A DNA stretch of 64,000 nt from Siphonodentalium dalli (Eukaryota; Mollusca; Scaphopoda; Gadilida; Siphonodentaliidae): NCBI GenBank assembly GCA_032622095.1, contig CP136065.1, positions 64,403,094-64,467,093 on the forward strand, given 5' to 3'. Position 1 is the first letter of the stretch; each line of letters begins with the position of its first letter. The position numbers and the translations under genes were made by a program. Below the pieces are notes generated by a model. That model had not been told where the DNA came from. It did no database searches and saw only the letters and a list, made by a program, of their open reading frames with translations. This document shows, piece by piece, positions 21,992 to 32,707 of the stretch.

Positions 21992-23294
21992 AGGTGCGGG
22001 AGTCCTTGGCAGTGGGTATATGCTGTGAAAAATTTCCAACGGTCAAAAACCGACACAAAAAGTACAATGTAGACAGACTTTGTCCGTATACAAATAAGAA
22101 CTTATTATATCGCATAAACAGTATGTTATTGTCATATGTTTGACCAATGTGTAAACAAAAGCATAAAAAGTTACTTTCCTGGTGTTTGTTTATATTATGA
22201 TGGTAAACATAAAGAGCGTTCTTTGTTGCTGAATTCCTGATATGGAACTAATAAAGAGCGTTTATATCATTTGTGTGTGATTAGCCAGTAACACGTACGG
22301 TGCTGTCTTCTGTAACACAATCAGACTCTTGCTTAGGTAATATATAGTAGGTCTTTAAGATAAGATAAGATAAGATAGTTTATTACAATACACCAGTGCA
22401 GGCAGTTGCAAATAACATAAAGTACAAGTAAATTAAACATAATACATAATATATGTGCATATAACAGTAAACAAACCTATAACTACATCATACATACGAT
22501 TCTTAATGAAATATAAATTTCCCATAATTTTCATTTCCCCATATTTATATTTGTTCTCCTTTGGAAGAATAACCGGATAATGTTGCACACGGAATTCATA
22601 ATTAGTTCGTCTTCATTTTTCATTATAAAAATGAATTTATCATCATCGTTCATGTTTGTAAAGTGTATGTTATTAGTGTTAGCAACATCAAATAATTCTT
22701 TCCTGAGGTCAGTGTACGCACTGCATTCCATTATGAAATGTTTTTCAGTTTCAACTTTTTTCCCCATCACACATGAGACAAATTCTGTCTTTTAATAACG
22801 TCTTTGGTTGTGTGTGTCGGCCTTTTTCTATAGCTAATATATGATTGCTAACACGCAGTCGGGTGAACATTTCTCTTGCCGTTGGTGATCGGACGTGTTT
22901 GAGGTATGGTTCTATTTCATATTTGTCTTTGAACGTTCTATATGTTCGTAGTTTATTAGCACCATTCTTTTTGTCGTCATCGAATATATCTTTTTTGAAA
23001 TTATTTACATGTTCTGATTTTAGTCTCAATGAATTCGTCATGAAATACATAGCCTTTGAAGCTCGCCCGCTCAAGTTTTCACAAGCTCTCTCCATTTTAC
23101 CGTCAAAACTGAAAATGAGACCCAAGTATTTATATTCTTCAACTACTTCTAACGACTCACCATTTATATAAAACTTATTTATGATAGCATGCTGTTTACA
23201 CGATGAACGAAACTGTATGCGTTTTAGTGTTTTTCTGTTTACGGTGATTGGAACAAATATGAATATTTTCGACAACTAAGGCCTCCCGTGTCTT
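21992..23294. mobile_element. TTAA MITE inside the MULE, interrupted by LINE-2
   Basis: Ends are AGGTGCGGGAGTCC and GGCCTCCCGTGTCT, with TTAA at 21988-21991 and 23295-23298. It is the same family as 7341-7850, read in the other orientation. The only large difference is the LINE fragment at 22356-23183. The left breakpoint of the 12.5 kb tandem duplication falls inside this element at 22057. Confidence 0.8.
22356..23183 (-). pseudogene. LINE-2: 5'-truncated non-LTR retrotransposon, 3' end
   Basis: The minus strand encodes the region after the reverse transcriptase (YKYLGLIFSFDGKM, then RLRVSNHILAIEKGRH), followed by a zinc-knuckle pattern: CLMC then, after a frameshift in a G/A run near 22760, HFIMEC. 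It ends at a stop near 22531, a short 3' UTR, and a tail of four TATCT-type repeats (22356-22378). An internal deletion joins the YLG region directly to the tail domain. Comparison with the empty MITE at 7341-7850 fixes the insertion between CATAAA and AAGACC, with at most 4 bp of shared TAAA. Confidence 0.8.
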
Positions 23295-24353
23295 TAATAA
23301 TATAATTAACAACAAAATTGACTGAGTTTACAGACAATTTAAATGAAACAGTGACTGACCAACTGCGTGACATTCGAGTGGAGGGTTGTTGATGATTTAT
23401 TCTCGAATTCATATGAATATATAGAGAATTACAAAGAGTTATTTACAGAAGATAATATAAATATTATGATAGGGTATATACATATTATATACATGTCTCC
23501 GGTGCAATGGGGAAATATTTCACCCGTCATGGGTTAATCGTGTTATCTTGGTGTACGAAGATGTCAGGTACGTTTTTTCTTTTTTTTATCTAACCTAATG
23601 AAAACAGAAGCACGTGTAAGCGGAATGTCGCTGATTGTGTGGAAAGTAAACAGGTAATCTAATAACGAAGATTGTCGATGTTTGTAACGGAAAATAGATA
23701 TTACTATCAGTATCACTGACCTGAACTGTGGACTGCTGAAGTTTGATTTACACTGGGAATGTTCGGAAAATGATCTCAACAAACATCCTATATGTTCGCT
23801 TATTGAGTTCATCACCTGAACATGCCGCCACAAATTACTGAGTTGGTATATAACATGCAACTTGTATCAGAATGACCTTCAATTTTGATTATATCGCCGG
23901 ATAATTCTATATATACTAATTAACGGTTACTTATTAAATCTAGTGTGGTGGGTGGGTGCTGGTTTTGTCTGACCAATTTGCGGGCTTGTTCTGCGCAGAG
24001 TTGAGTTATATCATCTCCTGCTAATTGACACAGTTTGAATGAGCACCATCAACAGCATACATATATATAAGCTTATATAATTGTATAATATAATCAATAT
24101 AATTTATATCGCTATACATGTGTAGCCGACAGAACATGAGAACATTGTCATGTCTGCGGCGTGCAATAAGTTTTATATTATGCATAGTCAAATGGAAGTG
24201 CTACATCGTACATCACACGGAGTGAATTAGTATAACTACCACCTGTATGATGCAGAATGTCGCAGCTTACATTTGGCCATGCAAAATATCGACACGCTGT
24301 ACAAACTAATAATGAAAATAATAACATAGTGAAGAATAGGAATATATAATTCA

Positions 24354-27289
24354 TCAGGGTATGCGTACATGTACATTTGAGAGTTCAATGTGGACTTTCC
24401 TAAAAAGTATGCATACTTGGTTAAGGATTGCGCGGTCATGTGAATTCAAAATTTCGTCCATGGTTATAATGTTCGCTTTTCCGCGGTATTCTTCTGGAAT
24501 AAATTTCTCCCTTATATTTTGGAATTCTTTGCATTCGAGTAAATAGTGGAACTCATCAGCGATCATGCTAGTGTTACATAAGGGGCATTTTCTGTCTTTG
24601 TGACTTGTCCCATTCCCCTCCCTGTCTCGATTGGGAGGTTGTGGTTAGCTGTTCGGAGCCTACATAATTCTATTCGATTTTTCCTTTCTAAGATTTCCAG
24701 ATATTTTTCAAAAGTTATATCGTGTTTAAATATGCGATAAATCTTGCCTCTACTTGATTTGTCTCTTTCGGACTCCCACTTTGTCTTGAAATCCCTGATA
24801 AGACTACATTTAACACAATCGATAAATTGGCTCACACATAATATTTTTTCAGAGGTCATTAATTGTGATTGCCCACAGTCAAATAAAATTTCTTTAATGT
24901 GTCTTATCCATTTAAAACGACATGCATCTGCTTCACTCAGAAGTCTTAGTGACAACTCATATAGTATTTTTCCATAACGTTCGTCAGTCATATTTTTAAT
25001 TTTCGTCCAATATTTCAGTATTCTCAGTTTTATTGTGATTTCTAGTGGATATCTTCCAGATTCACCATATATCATAAAATTGGGGGTTGATGGTTTCAAA
25101 TTCATGACATGCTTTAGAAATTTGCGGTGGACATTTTCGAGCACCTGGTTGTCACCATAACCCCACACCTCGCAGCCATACAATAAAATCGGTAGCACCT
25201 GGGAATCAAATAAATCGAGTTGGTTAGCTAATGAAAGACAATTTGTTCTTGATCGTTTTATAACAGAGTACATGGCATGTGTAGCTTTTGTGGCAAGGGT
25301 TTGTTTTGCTTCAGAATATGAACCCGATTTTGTGTGAATAATGCCCAAGTAGCTGAACTTTTTCACTACTTCAAGCTTAATGCCGTCAAAGTTGAATTCT
25401 GTTTTCCGAGGTAAACTACGTTTCGAAATTAACAAAAAAATTTATTTATCTTTATTCACTGTCAATTTCCATGTCTTACAGTACTTGCTGAATGCATTAA
25501 GTTCTGTCTTTAATTTTTTTGGGGTCTCAGCCATGAGTACTGTATCATCTGCATATAGTACAAGCAGTATTTTTATGTAGGTTTTCAATTCTATTTCAAT
25601 CTGGTTTGATATTTTTGAGAGGCCAACGATGCCTTCCTTGATCATGAAGTTTTCCAGATCGTTCAAATATAGAGAAAATAGTATGGGGGATAGATTTTCA
25701 CCCTGTCGAACTCCTGACAAACATGGGAAGGGGGCAGAATATTCAGTCCCTAGTTTGACAGAAGACTTAATATTCTGATACATATTTGTAATAACTCGGA
25801 AAAACTTTCCATTAATATCATATGTCCGTAACTTTTGCCAGAGTCCGGGTCTCCACACCCTATCAAACGCTTTCTCGAAATCAATAAAAGCACAGTAGAG
25901 GTTAGAGTTCAAATTTCTGGTTAGTTCCGTTAACATGTGTATAGTGAAAATATTATCAACAGTTGAGTATCCCTTTCGGAAGCCGGCTTGGTTTTCTTGG
26001 AGAATGTCATTAGTTTCTATAAATTCGTACATTCTATTTGAGAGTATTTTTGTGAATAGTTTTCCAAAGCAACTAAGGATTGTGATAGGTCTGTAGTTTT
26101 TGGGTTTTTTTGGGTCTCCTTTATTCTTAAAGATAGGGACTATGGCCCCTATGCCCCATGTTTCCGGTATACATCCGGAATCAAGTACATAGTTAAATAC
26201 TCTACAATAGATATTTAACATTTTTTCAGATGATGCTTTTAAATATTCATTCAGTATCATGTCCTGTCCACATGCTTTATTGTTTTTCAGGCTGTGTAGT
26301 GCCGTTTTAATTTCATCAGTACAAATCGGACGATTTAGGAATTCATTGCTCTCGGAGTTTTCGTGTGCAGTATTTGTAACATAGCTATCCTGCACTGTGG
26401 TATTTATTTCACGATAATAGTTTTCGAGAGTGTCGATGTCAATAGGTGGCACACTACTCTTAGTATGGTTATTTAAAGCAGCCCAAAATTTCTTTGGGTT
26501 TTTATATTTCATGCATGCGATTTCCCGAGAGGCTTTATCCCTATGTTCGCCAATGGCAGCGTTCATTTTTCTTTTATACTCCCGTGCTTTTTCGCGCATA
26601 TTTTGTTTTGAATCTATATTAGGGGATTTTTTGTATTGTCTAATTGCCTTCCTATACTCTTTTCTGGCTGTACAACATACGTTTGTGAACCATGGTTTAT
26701 TATAACGCCGTTTTTTCGAATTCGTTTTCTTGGTTTTCATACTAAAGGAAGTATCTGCTGCAGTTAACAATACCTGTGATATCATATTCACAATTTGATT
26801 AATATCTGAGGGGGTTACCTCCTCATTTTCCATCTTGTCGAGAAATAAGTTGACATTATTAATTCCATTGGGATCGATATTCCACGTGAACTCACTTGCC
26901 TTTCCCTCTTCCCACTTTCTGATTGGGTTTTCGTTGGTTTTACTGTTTTGTGGTTCTACTGTGGTTTTAGGTTCAACAGAGGGGAGGGTAATTTCCGTCA
27001 TTATGGGGCAATGTTCATCGGAAAATAAATCACAGAAAATTCCGACAGATAAATGTGTCAATAGCTTAAGGGCATGGGCAGAACAAATCATATAGTCGAC
27101 TGCCGACGCATCGCGGCAGGTAAGTTTTCCAATGCCAGAGTCACTTCCGACTCGTCCATTTGCAATAAAAAACTCGTTACATTTACAAAATTGTAGAAGT
27201 TTTTGTCCCTGTGAATTCTTCGTTCTATCTTGGTTTGACCTTACTTTTGGTAGACCAGCTATATCGAGATGCATAGAGGTATCCACAGC
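24354..27289 (-). pseudogene. LINE-1 copy 1: APE-type non-LTR retrotransposon ORF2, broken
   Basis: The minus-strand frame 27286-25442 (about 614 codons, opening with GTG, not a true start) begins in the last part of an apurinic-like endonuclease (RDASAVDYMICS, SDEHCPIM). It continues into a reverse transcriptase: GQDMI; NYRPITILSC near residue 410; AGFRKGYSTVDN; AFIDFEKAFDRVW near 475; LSGVRQGENLSPILFSLYLN near 525; and catalytic YADDTVLMAE at ~578. An in-frame TAA at 25444-25442 is followed in the same frame by the RT C-terminal domain (FSYLGIIH, LYGCEVWGYG). A frameshift near 24620 moves the CPLC...HYLLEC zinc knuckle into another frame, ending at 24354. The 5' end is truncated inside the endonuclease. 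It belongs to the CR1/Jockey-like group by its domain order; the clade is not assigned. Confidence 0.9.
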
Positions 27290-27299
27290 AGTTAGTTTT

Positions 27300-28180
27300 C
27301 ACATTACCAGGCATTGCATCATCTTTGGAAGTGAGACACGAAATTTAAACAAATATATGACGGCCGAACAACGAGACAGACTAATGCGAAGACTTCTTAA
27401 TTTTGTGAGTGACAATTCCAAATTCCAAACTTCAACTGACGACAATTAACTATACCCAAAACTACCGCTCTCGCAAAAAACAAACTGGACAAAAAAAAAA
27501 GGAAAGAGTGAAGGCATCAAAAACCAAGACGATCACCAATAAACGACAGAAAGTTAGCATATAGTATGGAAATATACATAGAGGATCTCACATGAGTTTC
27601 TATTGTATACGGAATTTATCAACCGAGTTCACTAAATTCGATTTGAGTCGAGGTTTACCGAGTGCACTGACTTCAAGGAGAACAAACTCTGCCCATCGTT
27701 CCGCCGGGGCCGAGTCAGTGTAAAATAATATATAAATATTCGATTGTATATAAAACAAACTTTGATTCTAGTACCTGAAGCTCTACTGAAAGAGCAGTGT
27801 GATGTCAGGGAAGTTAAACGAAGTATAATAATAAGACAAACTAACTAAGTCAAAACGGGTATATCCTGTCTACCCGGCAGGCAGAGATTAACGACTTGGC
27901 CGGCGGAGATTATAGTCCATATCAAAACACATGCGGTCCAGTGTTGTCACAGTCCATAACTGTTGGTGGTGAATAACGTTTAATAGCGTGAGCCACATTC
28001 AGTTTATTTATTTTACACGTTTTATTATTTGTTTGTAAAGATGTATTATGAATTATTATCAGTGTTTTAAGTAGAGTTCACTACTGAATATATATACTGT
28101 TAGATTCCCTGGTCTGACATAAACACGATGGCAAGCACACAAGTGAACGCTCTTTATATTAGTATTCAGAAAGAAAACTA
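27300..28180. other. MULE interior without recognised gene
   Basis: A plus-strand frame ending near 27449 contains MTAEQRDRLMRRLLNFVSDN, a helical-looking charged stretch of unknown family. It runs antisense into LINE-1, so only its last ~40 codons could be MULE sequence. The rest is AT-rich and shows nothing. Confidence 0.35.
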
Positions 28181-28372
28181 AGCAAGTAATAACTAAAGTA
28201 AAACTGGTGTAATGTTATATTATATATATTATAATTATTATTAAAGAATAGAGAATAATAAGCAAGTAATAACTCTATTAACTAAAGTAAAACTGGTGTA
28301 ATGTTATATTATATATATTATAATTATTATTAAAGAATAGAGAATAATAAGCAAGTAATAACTCTATTAATG
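28181..28372. repeat. ~80-88 bp tandem duplication in the MULE
   Basis: GCAAGTAATAACTAAAGTAA through TTAAAGAATAGAGAATAATA occurs twice, and the start of a third unit follows. The second unit has an extra CTCTATTA. It is very AT-rich and lies just upstream of the transposase remnant. Confidence 0.8.
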
Positions 28373-28386
28373 TTTATAATTTAACC

Positions 28387-28716
28387 ATGCTATTTTTTGG
28401 AAGGGAGCCATGGAATCACCACGACACAATTGGTCCAAGAACGACAAATCATGTGGAAGGATGGCACCGAAAACTGCAGTTGGTGTTATCTTGCTCACAC
28501 CCGAACATCTTCAGGTTGATAGATTTCCTGAAGAAAGAGCAAGCTTACCAGGAAGCAACCGTCATCCAATTGAGAGCGGGTGGAAGGATTGGTCCATGCA
28601 AGATGCGATATCGCAAAGTTGACAATTCCATCAGACATTTCAAGAGAGTTTTCGGCGCAGGCGAAATAGATATTCTCGAATACATGGATTCAGTATCAAA
28701 CATTAATGTGCTATAA
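28387..28716 (+). pseudogene. MULE transposase, C-terminal remnant (copy 1)
   Basis: The 109-codon frame contains PRTTNHVEGWHRKLQ and CSHPNIFRLIDFLKKEQ. This is the typical NxxEGWHxxxQ...HPxIxxFIxxLKxEQ segment that ends many animal MULE transposases. The catalytic DDE core and the N-terminal zinc finger are absent upstream, so the protein cannot work. The frame is open to its stop at 28716, and the element's right inverted repeat follows. The ATG used is only the first in the frame, not a real start. Confidence 0.8.
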
Positions 28717-29134
28717 TTCATGTTATGTTATATTGATAGTATTTGTTATATATATCTCGAGTATTTAATAAATTTGTTGAAATATATCACATGTGCATTT
28801 CTTCGTTCATAATGCAACTTCCTGTGTCCGTTCAGTGGCGGGGTTAAAATGTGTGGATAGGGCGAATATCGGCCTTTCGTTAGACACCAAAATGAGCCCT
28901 CTATACGCGCTGTATTCCTCGAGTTTTGAATTTTCCAAAAACCCCAATTATCATCATCGTCCGGCCGCTCATCGCCGTCGAAATTAGCCATCGCCACCAA
29001 TTCCCAGTAACAATTATGATAAAAACTATAGTCGGCAGCTCTGTGATGTTGAGGATTATCACACCTGCCCCAACACCTACCCGAAACAATAGCCGCCGGG
29101 TGAACAGGACGACCCCGTCAAAACAACTCAGTGA
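28717..29134. other. MULE 3' region, no recognised gene
   Basis: A minus-strand frame from ~29000 starts with an acidic DERPDDDDNW stretch but has no recognisable domain. I see no firm feature here. Confidence 0.35.
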
Positions 29135-29410
29135 CAAAGAGACAGAGTATAAGCCATAGAGAAGGCGGTAGTTAATTAACACCTTTATTAACACCTTTGC
29201 TAATCTCATGTTCGTTTGTGTTCGTTGTTTAGTAGCTTTGCATTCAAATAATGCTTATAACTCGAAAAATAAGTCATCAAAGTTGGAAATAACACCACAT
29301 ACACATAAAATGGACCCACACGCACCCACAAACCAAATTTCACCCTTCTATTCCGCTTTTTAGACCTGTGTTCGTTTATGTTCGTTTGTGTTCGTTGTTT
29401 AGTAGGACCG
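29135..29410. repeat. MULE right terminal inverted repeat
   Basis: Complement of 21223-21502. It starts at CAAAGAGACAGAGT and ends at AGTAGGACCG, and a second internal TTCGTTGTTTAGTAG occurs at ~29221-29234. The repeat AATTTGTTGG follows at 29411-29420 as target duplication. Confidence 0.85.
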
Positions 29411-29765
29411 AATTTGTTGGACTAATCGAGATATTATTGTGAAAGATATATACACCAACAAGAGCTGGACTTCGGTCGGTGCATACCCGTCCCATGCGCC
29501 ATAATGTCTAGAATTAGCATAACTATAATAAACATTCAGGCAGACGGACCCAAAAATCAACATTTTCATGCAGATAAACAAAGATGAATAACTCTCGAAC
29601 GGAAAACGCGAATAACACTTTTGACGACTCGTTCTGTATTGAACATCCATTTCATCGAGATCGTCGTTCAATTTCATAGATCCCATCTAGAGTGGATCCT
29701 TAACAAGCCGGTAAATTTTCAACATATTTCTCCAATAGTGGGCTGCAGGGTGTGACAATGGATGA

Positions 29766-30515
29766 AGTCGAGACTGCCGACCACTTTTTACTATATTGTC
29801 CCAGATACTCGACAATACGAATTGAAATTTTCTCAGTATTAGCACAAAATTTGTGGAGATCTGATATTTTACTTAAGGGATCTACTTCATTTCCTAAAAG
29901 ACTCAATAAGGCCATATTTGAGGCAACTCAAACATTTATACTAACAAGCAATCGATTTCGTTAATCGCCAATTGTATTTCTGATATTCACAATAAGTAGC
30001 TGCTCGAATTTGATAGTCTTCAGAGACACAAACAAAAAATGATATAGAAATAAATCATATACATGTATATAGCTAACAATGTAGCAATAATTTCAATAAC
30101 TCGACCCAAAAAAAAACAACTTAAATAAATTAAAAAAAAAAAGCCATATTAAGGTACTGGCAAACTATTGACTCCACTCGACACAAATAGTTTTAAATTT
30201 TTCTATGTAAAACAATAACATGCATAAGGGTAGTGATCATTGTAAATATATGTGTTAATTGCTTTTTTCCTCTGTTCTCACCCAACTGTTCATTTATCTT
30301 CTAATCATGTTCTGTATCTCTTCCTATCACTTAATCTTAACTTCCACTTCTCACTGAACACTATATGTAATCTATTCTCCTCTGAGGAGATGGCTCTATA
30401 TAAGCATCTGATGCTTGTTGTCAAATCCTCTTCCTCCCTTCTTGTCTTCTATTCATACATGTGTCATGTTTTATAATTATATAATTTTGGGAAGAAATAA
30501 AATATTGTTTAAATC
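29766..30515 (+). pseudogene. LINE-3 copy 1: 5'-truncated LINE with 11 bp target duplication
   Basis: The plus strand encodes the last ~65 codons of a LINE ORF2, with VETADHFLLYCPRYSTIR (the terminal zinc-knuckle half, H-x4-C) and a stop at ~29964. A 3' UTR of ~550 bp holding AATAAA near its end follows. ACAATGGATGA occurs directly before (29755-29765) and after (30516-30526). The unoccupied U copy has it once, which proves insertion. It belongs to a lineage different from LINE-1 and LINE-2 and lies in the opposite orientation. Confidence 0.85.
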
Positions 30516-30949
30516 ACAATGGATGAAAATTTGAAATCCAAAATGGCTGCTGGCGGTTATATTTTTTAATCAAATTTCTGAAGAAAAAATATAGATCTAG
30601 AGGTCACCCCCGAAATACATATGGATTTTGGTTATGATCGGATGGTATGTCGCCTGCAGGGTGTGCTGAAGGAACTTGTTGAATCTCTATATTTATTGAC
30701 TGTCAATATCTCGTGCCCCATGCACTAAATTGGCCTGCATCCCATTAATTCCTGGATAGTGGACGCTTCAACCCACATGGGATTGTCTGCAGCTACCATG
30801 TAGGTTACCTCTCAATTGTATATGTAGGGGTATGACCGGACGGGTGGACGCACCCACGAATGGACAACAACCCATGGTAATAGATCAAATTTGACTTGTG
30901 TCAGGACAGTCTGATGTTGAGTTGAGCTAAAAATCCAATGGCAAGAATC

Positions 30950-31379
30950 CACGGTGGGGAATAACGTGATGTCGAGGTTGATCAATACCATGCACGCACT
31001 CAAAAGGCCGAGTTGAGTGCAAACGCACAAAAACATAATAAATGAGGAACTGACACAAAACAAATTTCGAATGTTACGAGCATATGCTAGTTTTTTGTTA
31101 AAACAAGTTAATAGCTTATTTGTTCGAAAATATTCAGTAGCTTTCTACACCATTCTGACCAAGGTTGCCAGTCGGAGGTTTGTGGAATACACCAGTCCGT
31201 ACATCTAGGAGAATCCTTCGACTGACAACTTTGGTCAGAATGTTATAGCAAACAACAGAGTTTGGGACACAAATGAGGTATCAGCTTGTTTGAAAAATAG
31301 TATAGCATTTGCTCGTACATGTAGCTGTGTAATATATTATTGTCCTAGTTTATTACCTTTTTCCTTGATTCCCCACCGT
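30950..31379. repeat. Short-TIR element (CACGGTGGGGAAT)
   Basis: CACGGTGGGGAAT at 30950 and its complement ATTCCCCACCGTG at 31367-31379 enclose ~430 bp. Inside is a smaller inverted pair, TGACCAAGGTTGCCAGTCG and CGACTGACAACTTTGGTCA. It recurs in all U copies. It is probably a MITE; no target duplication was found. Confidence 0.5.
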
Positions 31380-31380
31380 G

Positions 31381-31910
31381 CTTAGATCATGCCATGAATC
31401 TCTACTCTGGCTAACGCCCGTAGAGATCATATTCCACCACTACAAAACCTTGGAAATTTTGAAGTTTTGACAGGGAACATTATAAAGTCGAAACAATAAC
31501 GCGGGGAATATATTTCTTAGTTATTATCTGTTCCTTAATAATGTACTTCACTCTAGGTGAAGGTCCCAATTCGAAATTTCACGATTTAAGTGAATTTGTG
31601 AGCGATTTTGCTTTGCGTCGCTTACAATTATGACATTACTCCTGGGTAATTAATTCAATGTTTATTGTGATATCGGCTCACAAAAGTCACAGAAAAGCAT
31701 GCCATGTTCAGTTGGGACCTTCACCTACAGTGAAGTACATTATTAAGGAACAGATGATAACTAAGAAATATATTCCCCGCGTTGTTTCGACTTTATAAGG
31801 TTCCCTGTCAAAACTTCAAAGGTTTTGCAGTGGTGGAAATTACCGTGGAATATATATGATCTCTACGGGCGTTAGCCAGAGTAGAGATTCGTGACATGAT
31901 ATACACCGTG
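31381..31910. mobile_element. Foldback element with ~200 bp arms (U0)
   Basis: The left arm (CTTAGATCATGCCATGAATC to AGGTGAAGGTCCCAATT, ending ~31576) is complementary to 31702-31910 with small indels, leaving a ~125 bp loop. Landmarks are CTAACGCCCGTAGAGATCAT, AACGCGGGGAATATATTTC and CTTAATAATGTACTTCACT. It is non-coding. Further copies lie at 33823-34352, 43865-44394 and 46307-46836, as part of the U repeats. Confidence 0.85.
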
Positions 31911-32034
31911 CTTTGAACTTGAGCAGTTTATATTGTTGACTTGACATAGTTGAAGTTAACGGTCCACATAATTTAGGCCAAAAAAAATAAAACATCTGTG
32001 TTTCCGGTTACCCGACCGACCTGCCGAAATTGGG

Positions 32035-32053
32035 CCCTAACCCTAACCCTAAC
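32035..32053. repeat. Interstitial telomeric repeat (CCCTAA)3, U0
   Basis: Three perfect CCCTAA units plus one base end U copy 0. This is the standard animal telomere hexamer. All four occurrences in the window have the same orientation. Confidence 0.9.
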
Positions 32054-32165
32054 GCCCACCGCACACGCCACAACATTGTTGCGCAACAATGTTGTGGCGT
32101 GTTGTGGCGTGTGCGGTACCGCGTTTTTTGTTGCAGGCAAGCCTGCAACAATGTTGCGAACGATC
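32054..32165. repeat. GC-rich double palindrome after the telomeric repeat
   Basis: CGCACACGCCACAACATTG meets its complement through a TTGTTGCGCAACAA centre, with a duplicated TGTTGTGGCG in the right arm. A second palindrome, GTTGCAGGC-AA-GCCTGCAAC, follows at ~32131-32150. It occurs only in the linker after U0 (and in its duplicate at 44538-44649), not after U1. Confidence 0.8.
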
Positions 32166-32366
32166 AAATTATTTTGATTTTGTTGCTTGTTGTTGCTTGT
32201 TGCAGCCAATGGATGGACAGCGTCAAATCACATGGCTGAATGGCATCACGTGAGGACTAAACTTTACAAGAAAATGGCGGCCTCAAGTCAGAGTCGGACT
32301 ACGAAAATAATAACTGTTGACATTGTCAACACAACTCCGGATTTTATCTGGACTGGTGAAGGACTG
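32166..32366. other. Linker between U0 and U1, possible start codon context
   Basis: Sequence unique to the linker. AAGAAAATGGCGGCCTC (ATG at ~32274) has a good start context and opens a frame of ~38 codons that stops just inside U1, before the donor-like AAAGGTATGTG. This might be a promoter-proximal exon, but no family is recognised. Confidence 0.25.
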
Positions 32367-32470
32367 GTGACACAAATTTATGCTAGTTAGTTCAGTCATG
32401 ATATTTAACATTCCAACAAAAGGTATGTGTTTTTTATTTGTAGTTTTATTTGTGTCATTAGACGTGAACA

Positions 32471-32707
32471 GTGCAAGTTAAAAGGGGCATGTCCTTGCCA
32501 ATCGAATTATCGGGTTGTACGCTTTGCAAGTTTTCACGTCCTTTGTTGGACGATGAGGGATTAAGACCACATAAATGTCCAAATATTAAAATAGGTCTTA
32601 ATCCGAATCGTCTAATTTGTTGGACTAATCGAGATATTGTTGTGAAAGATATATACACCAACAAGAGCTGGACTTCGGTCGGTGCATACCCGCCCCATGC
32701 GCCATAA
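32471..32707 (+). CDS. Hypothetical ORF of the U repeat
   Basis: A 78-codon frame with GCTLCKFSRPLLDDEGLRPH and NRLICWTNRDIVVKD. It follows an acceptor-like TTTGTGTCATTAG at ~32449-32461. The frame is intact in U1 and in the duplicate at 44955-45191, but in U0 the MULE splits it between LIC and WTNRD. I recognise no family. A 131-codon frame overlaps it on the other strand, so coding status is uncertain. Confidence 0.35.
   Translation: MQVKRGMSLPIELSGCTLCKFSRPLLDDEGLRPHKCPNIKIGLNPNRLICWTNRDIVVKDIYTNKSWTSVGAYPPHAP

Larger units (their letters stand above)
21223..29410 (+). mobile_element. 8.2 kb Mutator-like (MULE) DNA transposon, degenerate
   Basis: The element begins GTCCTACTAAACAACGAAC and ends in its complement, GTTCGTTGTTTAGTAGGAC plus CG. 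Terminal inverted repeats are ~280 bp (21223-21502 and 29135-29410) and contain subterminal runs of the ACGAACACAA type. The flanking 9-10 bp duplication and a transposase C-terminal remnant on the plus strand (28387-28716) fit the MULE superfamily. Inside it are a TTAA MITE (21992-23294) and two minus-strand LINE fragments, so it is much enlarged by nested insertions and cannot be autonomous. A second, left-truncated copy created by tandem duplication occupies 34541-41894. Confidence 0.85.
29411..32053. repeat. U repeat copy 0, right part, ending in telomeric repeats
   Basis: This resumes the U repeat after the MULE and matches 32613-34493 at a spacing of 2,442 bp over its later part, with a few percent divergence. 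It carries an extra LINE-3 insertion at 29766-30515, a foldback at 31381-31910, and CCCTAA repeats at its end. Confidence 0.85.

Noticed and set aside
24236-24439. 67-codon minus-strand frame downstream of LINE-1
   Set aside because: It overlaps the zinc-knuckle frame of LINE-1 in another frame and lies largely in its 3' UTR.
26430-27449. Plus-strand frames of 86-105 codons opposite LINE-1
   Set aside because: They are antisense shadows of the reverse transcriptase and endonuclease coding strand. Only the last part beyond 27300 could have another origin, and it shows no domain.
31973-32209. 78-codon minus-strand frame crossing the telomeric repeats
   Set aside because: It is composed of the hexamers and the palindrome. 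Valine/arginine-rich low-complexity translation with no family resemblance.
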